In this document: positions 21,924 through 32,109 of the stretch, piece by piece
Position numbering within the stretch: position 1 is the first letter of the stretch
Layout of the letters: the number at the start of each line of letters is the position of its first letter
From: Pyrenochaeta sp. MPI-SDFR-AT-0127
Lineage: Eukaryota; Ascomycota; Dothideomycetes; Pleosporales; Cucurbitariaceae
Reading direction: 5' to 3'
Assembly (NCBI GenBank): GCA_020747015.1
Contig: JAGTJM010000135.1
Location: forward strand, 1-32,109
Length of the DNA: 32,109 nt
The notes under the pieces: model-generated
Seen by the model: the letters and a program-made list of their open reading frames with translations, nothing else
Told to the model about the DNA's origin: nothing
Databases searched by the model: none
Program-made: the position numbers and the translations under genes

Positions 21924-24699
21924 GGTAGGTATATAGTTATATTCCTATAGCCTTACGACTTAGTATAGCGTATAATAGCTAAGGTTATTTACCCCTAGGG
22001 GCTAAACTAGCCTAACTAAGATTTATTAGATTATATCTACCCTTTATACCTAGAGGTAAGATACGCTATTAGTATAAAGCCCGCTCTCCTAAATTATATC
22101 GCCTTATCCTCTTAGAATACTAATAATAAAGTGTAAATCTAACTCTTAACCTATAAAGTTAGTAAAATAACCCTAAATTAGCGAAAATAATTCTACGCGA
22201 AGTAGGCCGCTATCTACCTTTTAAGATATTAAATCTATACGTATTTAAGCTAAGCTATATTATTTAGTAACTATATAATTTCCTATTAATACGCTTATAC
22301 TAACCTAGAGTATTAGTATAAATAGACCTATAGACTATAAATATATCTAAATATTATATCGTATATTTATATAAAATAGCGGAGTTAAATATAAATTATA
22401 GGATAATTATCTTCTAGTCTTATATATATAGTAAGAGGTAGAGAGGATAATAAGTTACCTTAAAGAGAAAGAATTAAACTAAGATAGCGTAGGCTTAGTA
22501 ATATTAGAATAGCCTTTATTTAATAACTAGATATTAGTAAATAGAGGAATAGCTAAACTTATAGCTAGTTAATATCGCGTAGATACCTTAAGGGAATATA
22601 TACGCTAGATAGGTTCTAGTAATAAAGAATTATAGTAGGTCTACGATATCTATAATAAAGGTATATATCCTACCTAGCTTACTCTATTTATATAAGTACT
22701 AATATAAAGTAGATACTTTACCCTACGACCTTAATATAAAGCTTTAAGTAAACTAATGCGACCTAATACTATAAGATACCTATAGTTAAATATAGAGATA
22801 ATTAGCTATAATATCTACTATAGATAATAGCCTATTTTAAGGAACTAACTCTTAGATAGAGCGTAAGATACTTAAGGCCCTTAGGCTTAGTAGCCTAGTT
22901 AAGTTTCCTATCTATTAACTAGTTACGCTTTAGAAGAATACTAATTAGAGGTCTATAATTATACGCTAGTATAAGACTACACTTAGTTAAGCTATATTTA
23001 TAATCTTAACGTAGGAGTAGATAGTAAGCTATAGAATAGATAATATAAGTCTCTAAAATAATGCGTATATATATAATATACTAAGTATAGAGTCTCTAGT
23101 ATTAGTTTACTACCTTTAACTATATACTTAATATTATTTTATAACTATCTAATAGTAACCCTAAATATATTACTACCGCTAACTAGATTAAGCTAGCGGA
23201 TCTTCTATAAGACTGTACGATTAAAAACGTATGAAGCTATTCTACCTAAGCTAAGAGGGTAGCTATAATATTAATTACTTAGGAAGCTAGAGAGATAGCT
23301 TCTTAGTTATACTTAATAGCGACGCTTATTACTACGCCTACAACCTTATAGCTTTTACTATAGATATTTTATTTCTAGATATATATACGCTCCTTAAAAC
23401 TATAAAAGAGGATAGAAGAATTATAATATAAGTCCTATCTTATATAGTACTATAGCTAAACTCTAATTCTACTAAGGTTAGTAATTATAAGAATAATAAG
23501 CCTTCCCTTTAAAAAGACTTCCTTCTAGCTTTAAAGAATTACTAGGGTAAGTAAGTAGAAAAATAATTAGTTATTCTTAAATATAACGTATTAGATTTTA
23601 TAAGGGGATATATTACCTAATTTAAGGACCCTATAACTAAGCCTATCTTAATTAGTTTCTAGCTAATAGTAGCGATTATTACTTAAGGCGATTTATAAAT
23701 AAGCCTTAGAGGAGTTTACTAAGTATTATCTATAATACTATAGGCCTAAGCTTCTAAGCTAAGAATTCTTCTCCTTTAGCCCTTGCGATTATAATAAAGC
23801 TACCTCTAGGACTAGATCTACTATTATAAAGCTATATATACGTTAATAGATCGTACCTAAAGTAATATAGAACCTACTCTTAATAGTAAATAGGCGCTTA
23901 GTATACTATATTCTAAGCTTAGTTTATTAGTAGAGGAGTAGGTAGCTTAGTATTCCTAAGATATATTTAACGCGTAATTAGATAGAGATATAAGCTATAG
24001 TTAGTATCTTTAGAGTAGTTAGCGCGTATAAGTATAAGAACTAGGTAAGTCTATCCTAATTAGTAGTAGATTTTAAATAAGAGAACTATAAATAATTACT
24101 CTTACCTACTATAGCGACTCTATATATCCTCCTACTATTTCCCCTATTAATAGAGCTATAAGTCTATATAGGGTAGGGAGGACGTAGATAGGCGTAGCTA
24201 AAATCCGATAGTAAGTATTAAGAAAGGATATAAGAGTAAGAGAATATAGGTTATAAAGGGGCTATAACTAGCTATAGCTATTCTAAGTATATAAACTTTT
24301 ATGAAATTACGGCTAAAGACCTAATAGGAATAAGGAAATTATACTACTAAAGGAAACCTAAGCCTTAACTTATACCCTTCTACTTCCCCTCCTTTCTTAG
24401 TTAAGATAAGCTTAAAAGGCTAATATCTTAACTTATTATACTAAGTATATAGCGAATAACTACTTATAGAGCTAGTTCCTCTTAGAGGTGTAGCCCTACT
24501 ACTTAATCTAGCTCTATAGTATAAGAATAATAGTAATAAGGTAGTTTCTTAGAGTCCTATAGATTAGGCTATCTACCCTTATATAGAATAGATAAGATAG
24601 AGAACGTAGGCCTATATAAAGCGTAGCGGCGTCTTTATTATTTCTAATTAGCTTCCTAGTCTAGATTACGAATATAATTTCCTATACTAGCGCCTCTTT

Positions 24700-24768
24700 T
24701 TACCCCTAGGGTTAAAGCGTTAGTACGCTTAGCGTATTTAGTGCGTCTAGTTTAACCCCTAGGGGTAG
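24700..24768. repeat. Pair of CCCCTAGGGG-type near-palindromes
   Basis: TTACCCCTAGGGTTAA at 24700 and TAACCCCTAGGGGTAG at 24753 bracket about 37 bp. The same motif occurs singly at 17223 (TTACCCCTAGAGGTAA) and 21989 (TTACCCCTAGGGGCTA), so it recurs across the island. Confidence 0.6.
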
Positions 24769-27700
24769 AATAATATTTACTATTATAATAATTATCTTAG
24801 ATACTTAAAGGAATAATTTACGCAGCTAACCTTTCTTCTATAACTATAGCTAGAATATTTAAAATATACTTACTAACGACGAATTTAATAATTATCTCTT
24901 TAATCCCTAAGATATTAGCTACGATAAGCCTTTTAACCTATACTAGGATAAGACTATAGCTAGTAGTGAGACTCGTAGTATAAAGACCCTTTCTCCCCTC
25001 TAGAAGATTAGAGCGACGTTAATCTAGATTCTAATTATAAGGATAGGCTATACGATATTCTAGGTTAGAAGGTAGAGATAATACTATTATAGCGGGCGAG
25101 GAGTATTTATAGAGGATTAATTATTCTAGTAGTAATTATAGGCTAAAGGGTAGGTACTCTTATTCTATATATACTATAGAGCTAATTAGCCTTAGACGAA
25201 AAATAGCCCTATACTTTATTATAAATACTAAAGCTCCTAATTTTAATACTGCGTAGGTACTTAAAATACTGTATAGGCTCTATACTATAGACTATAGAAG
25301 TAGAAAAGGGCTTAAGAGCGGCTAATATTAGTGATAACTATCTCCCTATATTCTTCCTTAACTATATTAGTATTATTAGCCGGCTACTTAAGCTACTTAC
25401 TTAGTAAACTAACTAATTCTTTAATAACGTTACTATTATATTTTAGAACTAGTAGGTATCTTATTCTAGAAAGTATATCTATAGGCTAATTTTAACTTAG
25501 AATATTAAATATTTTAGCTAGTAATAGTAGTAACGAGGGAGGCTTAGTTTATTATAATATATCCTATCTACCTAACTATTACTAAGCTCTTTTCCTCTTA
25601 ATAAGAACGACGATAGTAATAGGAGAAGTTGTTTTAGTCTAGTGCCCTATAAACCTACTATACTTAGGTATTTTATTATATATTAAGGATATATTTCTTA
25701 TTAGTAAGCTTCTTAGTAAGGGGGTAGAGTCTTCGTAGAATCTTAATAGATTAATCTCCTAGACAATTACCTCTAATAAATAGACTACTTTCTAGAGACT
25801 TTTTATAGAGGGCTAGGAGATTTTATAGAATAATACTCTTTCGACGCCTTCTAGACTAAGAACTAGCTAGCCTTCTATACCTATAATTATAGAGCTAATA
25901 TTAAGATTAAGGTTAATAGGCTACTAGAGACGCTTCTAAGGAAACGCGCCTAAGACTAGTAGATAATTAGAATCTAATAAGGAAGGAGGATATAGGAGGA
26001 GGAGTAAGAATAGGACTTAGAATCCTAGCTAGGTATAGGAGGAGACTTAGCTATAACTACTATAGATAATTACTAGGCTCTATACACTAAGGGTCTTAAC
26101 TAGCTATAGACTAAACTAGAGTATAAATATAAACTAGATTATATTAACTCTATCTTATACCCCTTACTATTAATATATATTACCTTAATACCTCGTTACC
26201 TAATCTAGAATATAAGTCTGCGCTCTACCTTCTTACTAATCCAACGCCGTTACTAGCGAATATAAGTAGAGTAGGACTTTACCTTCTATCTATTAGCATT
26301 CTATCTAGTATATAGTAATTTTACCTCTCTATACCTACCTTCCTTCCTATCTAATAATTTACTTACGGTTATAAAAGATAATATAAGCTTCTAGAATTAA
26401 GGCGCTAATATCCTCTCTTTTAGGTACTTCTAGGGTACTTAATATTAAGCGCTTAATTCGCTACTATCTAGATAATCTTCTTATAGATAAAGGTTTTACT
26501 ATAGCTACTCTTACCTCTCTATATCTAACGTAAATACTACTAAGATTAAAGCTAAGTAATAGCGACTTCTTTAGCGTATATATAGTAAGCTCTTACTAGG
26601 TATCTAGAATTATCTAAGCCGTTTACCTATAAATAGTAGTAAATAGAAGTAGTAATTATAGAAGAGGAACTAGCGTTCTATATAGAATAGGTAGTATCTA
26701 TAAATATCCGCTATCTTATTATAGGCGACGATAATTTAATATAGTACTATAACCTATCTTCTAGCTTATATAGTTTTTCTTAAGGGAGAAGTAACTATAT
26801 ATCTATATTTTATAATACTTTTAGCCTTCTATTTTCCCTAAAGTTTTAAGCTTATTTACTAGGGTTTTTAGGCTTATAATAGATAAGATATATTAATAAT
26901 TTAAAGTAAGCAGCTATAAGGGACTTAATTTAGCCCTTTTAGAAGGTATTATAGTACTAGACTAGCTTAGAAGCTATTACTTTATAGGGTTTAGGAGAGT
27001 TTTAATAGGTTTAGTATTAGGGTCCCTTAGGAACGTTTAATAGTATTAAGAAGGGGTATAGCTATATATTACGCTATATATACTAGACCTACGCAATAGG
27101 TAGAGGAGTTAATATTACTAAGTAGCTACAGATAAAGGATAGCGCCTATTCTAATATATATAGCCTCTCTTTTATACTATTATAGGCCTAAGGTCGCTAC
27201 TAGTTACTATAGCTAGCTATAGTTCTAAGAGCTTAGGGGTAGGTCTATATATAGGCTAAATAGCGTAGTTAGATTCCTTAAGGAGGTATTCTATAACTTA
27301 TAGAAACTAGAAATAAAGGTATTTATTAGCTACTAAGTCTAGTAGTAACTTAATAAGGGTTAAGAGGGGTAGTATATTAAGCTAGGATCTAGAGTCTGTG
27401 TAGTGTTAGGGATAGTATTATAAGACTAGATATAGTCTGAGAATCCTTTCTTATAGCGTAGGTAGTAATACTTACTCTCTAATTAAGACGCTAATTATCT
27501 ATAGGAGCTATAAAACGCTTATATTACCTATAGCTAGAGATATAGCTCCTACTCTAGACTCTATCCCTACTAAGACGTAGAGAGATTTTATAGAAGAGCT
27601 TTATTAAGCCTATATTAATATAAAGTAGATAGTAAAGGAAGTATTCTTATCTCTTTATTCTACGTAGTTTTTAATTATCTAGGCTATTATTAGGTATACT

Positions 27701-29040
27701 AATACTAGCTATATTATAAAGGAATAGTAGGTTAGTAGGCTTATAGTAGTAATACTATCTAATTATATTAAGTAGATTCTAGGGACTTATTATTCTAAGT
27801 TAATATATTAAAAAGTAATTATACTTATTAGAATTACGCTATCTAGGTTAGTATTAGTAGCTAGGCCTAGTAGCCTTAAGCGTACTACTATTAAGGTAGA
27901 CTAGTAGTTAATAAATATAGGGAAGAAGCGTAAGATTAACTTTAGCTATTCTATCCTATTTACTAGCGTCCCTATACTTATAGATAAGGGATTTACTAAA
28001 TAGGTAGAGTAGTTTAAAAGGGGTAACTTAATAATCTTAGAGTACTATTAGGTAGTATAGAATTACCTAGTATAGTATCTAGAGGATCCTCTTTATAATT
28101 TAATATTAATAATAGTATTAACTATCTATACTTTATTAGTTATACCTTACGTACTACTAAATATATATAGTTTTAATAAAGGTACTAAAAGGGATCTAGA
28201 GTTATTAGTAGCTAACCTTATAACTTAGATACTCTAGTTTTTTAAGCTAGACGTATTTCTATAGAAAGAAGATAATAGAATAGTACTTTATATTCTAGAA
28301 ATAATAAAAAAGATTAGTAAGTTAGACGTTAGGATACTTTAGAGTAGTAGCTAATATAGTTTAGGATACTAATAGAGTATAAAGGTATTAGTAACTAAAT
28401 TCTATAAGAGTTAGGGTAGGTAGAAGTAATAGGAAGCTAGGACAGCCCTTAAAATAATAAGGTAAAGCTATAAGTAGAGTAGGAGCTAATAGGGTTATAG
28501 AGGGAACTTTTAAGGTTAAGGAAGGATATAGATAGGTTTATTAGGTAGATTTTCTATAGCTATAATTAGGCGTAGGTTAAGTAGTACTTATTAATTATAA
28601 AAGAGATTAACTAAGGATATTAGTATTACCTATTCCCTATTAATAAGCTATTTAATTAAATTACTAAGACTACCTATCTAAAATCGCGTATATAAATAGG
28701 TAAAATTACTATAGAGTTAAAAAAAATTTAGCTATTTTTTTTAAGCCTATCTTATAGAATCTAATAATAGAATCCTATTAATAGTCTTCTTTTTACTCTA
28801 TAAGGTATTATTATTAAGTTATAACTATTAAAGGGTAGTATTTTTACTATAGTAGCCTAAATAGGTAAGGTAAGCTAGTAGTAACGAGAGAATATAGGCT
28901 TTAGTAACCTGCACTTAACGCTATATAAGACTATATATAGGTGCCTAGAATATTTAGAGAGATAGGAAGGAGCGTTTTCTATACTTATATATATAGTAAT
29001 ATAGTATTTAAAGTGCGTGTAGAGATAGAATAATGTTCCT

Positions 29041-31661
29041 TTGCATAAGATACCCCATTATTGTTTTGGTTCTGTTGTTGGGTTGGAGTCTTTGTTTATT
29101 TATATTTTTTTCCCTAGCCTACGCCTTAAAAGCCAGTACCGACATTCCAATTTCCTTGGTACGCAGGACCAGGAACTCTGGTACGATGCGGTCCTTATCC
29201 CTACCCTAACTGAGGTGATAGGTTCGTCCAACGTGCTTCAGCATCTCCCTGTCTCAGCGCATGTCGTGAAACTCGATGTATTGGCACTATCTACAGAGAG
29301 TTTCGCGAGAAAAGAATCGGCGAGAGAACAGCTTCTAAGATACGTGCTCCAGCCACAGCACCTTAACTTGCTATAGAGTCGGATTCGTGAGAGAGTAGCT
29401 AACAACCCTGGTTTTGAGAGGTTTAGCGACGCTACGCTGTTTATGCACGCCAAAAACACCAAGCTCGAGTATATGGGTAGTAGTCTGCCTTCGGCGTACA
29501 CGCGATGGCAGCGTTGCTAGGAACAGGCAACGGATGAACAATTCTATAGCAAGGACCGAACGTATGTTAACCTTAGCAAGCAGGTGACCTCTGAAGATAG
29601 CGCGCTTCCCTATGATACTATACCTAACAGCAACGAAGCGGAGGTATATTTGTGGCGGCGGTGCTGTCTCAAGGCCTACGCGGACAAGCGGGTAGTACTT
29701 CTAGCAGATAGAAAGCATGCAAGAGGAAGTCCTAGAGTGACGACTTACCAATGGGCAATGACGCGAGATTCAACGGGGCAGACACTGTTCGCTGTACCGC
29801 ATGGACAGGAAAACATAGATGGATTGGTGTACTCGCAGTTCTACGCGCTCATCAAAACACCTTTCGACACATCCAAGACGTACGTCTTCCATTATGATGC
29901 ACTCGAAAACCTCGCGCTTGACCCAGGCTACGTTCGGTCTCTGTGGCAACAGGGGGGTGGCGTGAACTTTTCAAGTAAGGTGTGTCAGCTAGCATACCTA
30001 CACGGCAAAAGGCGTGCGCACGCGAACTTAGTAGACAACCGGTGGAAGTCGTATAGGATCCGTGAAGAGCATCGCATCTCAATGAGCATGATAGACCAGA
30101 TCAACGAGCTGTGGTGCTAATGGGACCTGTACGATGATACGATTGACGATGCGGTTGGACCACTACCGTACTACATCGTGCCCACTAAAGAGCTCCTTGG
30201 GTTCTTATATGCGCAGATTAATAAATACTGCTTCCTCTTTGAGTATACACTTGCGCATACCGCCAGGACGTACTCGCTGCCGGAGACTATGGTTATGGTA
30301 GCGGCACTGCGGGCGTTGCGGTTCTGCTACAGCAGTAGTATGATGCGGAGAGAGTCGCTGCTATATAAGGACCGATGGGAGCAGAACCGCGGTGTCCATG
30401 TTGTGGTACGAGAGGGTTTAGGGATGCAGGAGACAATAGAGCGATGTGGTCTTGGGTGGTTCCTACCTAAATTCAACTAGACTACGCGTCGAATTGCACC
30501 ACCACATAGCAATAATATGCTAATTGGGACGCTACTTATGCACGACGAGTACAAGCGACAATAGCGAGCGGTTAAAGACTTACGCGATGTGTTTATTCGA
30601 TTTAACCAGGCCGAGGGCTGGTACGGGCGGTATAACATGTCGGAGAACCGCCGACTGTGTCAAGCATGGCTCGAGTACCTGCATGTGCTGAATATTAGCA
30701 ATTTGATGCAGATGTGTGGAGTGCTATGTATGCTGCCGACAAGCGACATAAGGAGCTCTCACCTAAGGCAAGCGAACAAGATGGCAAGATCAAGTTTTGC
30801 TACAAGGGTATGCGAGATCTTTTTCTAGTCAACGGTGTAATCCAGCCGCCACACCTGGTCACGGGGAATAAAATGCAGTTTGAGCAGGCGGCTAAGCTTT
30901 TAGATTTTCTCTTTCGCTGGAACGACGGGAAAAGCGACAGGGCTGGGAGAACAAGCCCTACCGGCTGATCCTACGGCGGAGCTTTGAGCTGATCGAGCGA
31001 AAGCTCGGGCGACGCAAAGTAAAGCAATGGTGGAGCGAGTTTTTGTTCCTTGTACAGGTGACACACTAGATCCTACCCTATCCATCCAGCAGTGCGCTAT
31101 TGCGCACACTAAGCAAAGCTACCGACAGAACCTTAGGCGCAGGATGATGTGGTTTTCAGCCGTATATGCACATCCAGACTACGTAGACCTCCCGTTCAAG
31201 ACCAATCCAATGACGCTGTACCGTGCAATCTGGAGAGCGTACCGGCGAATTGGAGGGGATGGCGACGTAAGAGAGCATAGCTGGGCATACAAGAGCTGAT
31301 TGAGAGCTGCCGAGCGCAAGGTGTGATTAGCGATGGCGATTATGCTATGGTTAACAAGTATTAGATTGCTGGTAGGACTAGTATAGGCACGAAAGGGTTC
31401 GTAGGTGTGTGGGAGAGATCATTAGTGCCTAGCTTACGCATAAGGGAGGAGATCAGCGATAAGGGCCTTGATGAGCTAGATGAGTTTATAGCAGAATTAG
31501 TAGTAGAATATAGTGTAGCGGGAGAGAGAGAAGAACGACAAAGATTTGCAACAGCTAGTATGGCTGGTGGCAGTTTTCGTCATTCTCTGTCTATTAGGGA
31601 TATATTCCTACAATATTCAAGTGGGAGTGGAAGCGTATACCAGCCATCATCTTATATATAG
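29041..31661 (+). pseudogene. Broken gene of unidentified fungal family (probably mobile-element-borne)
   Basis: A long plus-strand coding trace starts clearly by about 29145 (LGTQDQELWYDAVLIP) and ends at 31661. Protein-like blocks include LPYDTIPNSNEAEVYLWRRC, KTPFDTSKTYVFHYDALENL, RRAHANLVDNRWKSYRIREE, LPYYIVPTKELLGFLYAQ, NKPYRLILRRSFELIERKLG, WFSAVYAHPDYVDLPFKTNP and ISDKGLDELDEFIAELVVEY. In-frame stops begin at 29374, 29518, 30118, 30478, 30562, 31067 and 31362. The frame changes near 30714, 30929, 31130 and 31297. Several stops are TAG where Trp fits the context (VTH-stop-ILPYP, KY-stop-IAGR), matching RIP. I do not recognise the function. It has no visible recombinase, helicase, RT or DDE motif. 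The impression of a multicopy family in fungal genomes is from memory and uncertain. The true start may lie in the mutated DNA to the left. Confidence 0.75.
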
Positions 31662-32109
31662 TTACGTTAGACTATTCTATACTTAAAAGACAGCGTAGTT
31701 TCCTTTTTAAAGATTAGAAAAATAATAATTTAAGTTCATTTCTCTAATGCCAGAATATCTTAGAAGATTTAAAAACTATTATAAGTCTTATGCGGAGAAC
31801 CCGTATTAGGGATAACTATATAGTATAGATAAGGATGTTAAATTAATAGAGTCGGCCAGCGAGATATAAGTGAGATGTACCGGTTTTTGTATACATAGGA
31901 AGGTAGGCAAGTCTATTGTATTTAGTTATGAGTGGTATACGGTAGCCGTTATTTATTAAGGTCTATGGGGAGGATGAAGGTGCGGGGTTACAGGCGGCTC
32001 TCTTGGCTCACGTGGTGGGGCAGATCCCTCAGCCTTGTGTCTTTATCTTTTGATAGTTTACTTCTCCCACTTAACTATATACCAGCTCTTAGATATGACG
32101 TTACCAGGC
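31662..32109. other. Downstream non-coding stretch, nothing recognised
   Basis: Moderately AT-rich sequence with a less mutated, more GC-rich end (31970-32040). No reading frame of note, RNA gene or element end is visible. It may be the 3' flank of the pseudogene before it or part of the same decayed element. Confidence 0.5.

Larger units (their letters stand above)
17056..29030. repeat. RIP-saturated AT-rich island, about 12 kb, decayed transposon remains
   Basis: No reading frame of 60 codons exists in any frame over 12 kb. CpA and TpG are nearly absent (none in 18001-18120 or 20041-20100, for example) while CpG, CpC and CpT persist, so the loss is context-specific and not simple AT drift. 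That is the CpA-to-TpA signature of RIP on both strands. The underlying sequence was probably one or more long, repeated elements such as LTR retrotransposons, but no protein motif, paired LTR or inverted end can be recognised through the mutations. TG/CA survive in a few short patches (for example 21721-21740, 27396-27442 and 28906-28920). No RNA gene or intact gene is seen. Confidence 0.88.

Noticed and set aside
29041..31661. Starship captain or Crypton tyrosine recombinase
   Set aside because: I could not see the R..H.R..Y residue pattern in the readable blocks, so the name is not supported.
1..32109. tRNA, rRNA or other structured RNA genes
   Set aside because: No cloverleaf-like or conserved rRNA segments were noticed on either strand by eye; a covariance search was not possible.

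Overview
The window looks like an accessory, transposon-rich piece of a filamentous ascomycete genome (Pezizomycotina). Four things point there: long intron-poor coding frames beside an AT-rich island almost lacking CpA/TpG, which is the footprint of repeat-induced point mutation (RIP); a hAT and a Tc1/mariner element of eukaryotic type; an eukaryotic-style start context on the one intact non-transposon gene; and no Shine-Dalgarno or operon structure. The species cannot be told from the sequence.

Layout. (1) 1-8021 and 11139-12192, minus strand: one very large gene for a protein like the A subunit (TcA) of bacterial ABC/Tc toxin complexes. It runs off the left edge with no stop codon, so a stop-to-stop ORF finder misses it. 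(2) 8022-11138: a complete hAT DNA transposon with a 913-codon intact transposase, 19-bp perfect terminal inverted repeats and an exact 8-bp target duplication. It sits inside the TcA-like gene and breaks it after about 350 codons. (3) 12193-12997: intergenic space between divergent genes. (4) 12998-14479, plus strand: an intact 493-aa protein with a disordered N-terminus and a C-terminal domain whose Cys/His motifs suggest an NlpC/P60-like papain fold. (5) About 14590-29030: a RIP-saturated island with no usable reading frames, holding decayed repeats. (6) 15704-17053: a Tc1-type element inserted in that island. Its transposase frame has no net shift but carries nine internal stops and a catalytic Glu-to-Lys change, all RIP-like. 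(7) About 29041-31661: a broken plus-strand gene of an unidentified, probably repeated, fungal family (seven in-frame stops, four frame changes). (8) 31662-32109: nothing recognised.

Reading the layers in order: the island was mutated heavily first, or at least more often. The Tc1 copy and the right-hand pseudogene are only lightly mutated. The hAT copy looks untouched and is probably the newest arrival. The main biological point is a fungal Tc-toxin-like locus, plausibly of bacterial ancestry, disabled by a recent hAT insertion and lying beside a conserved-looking divergent gene and a RIP island.
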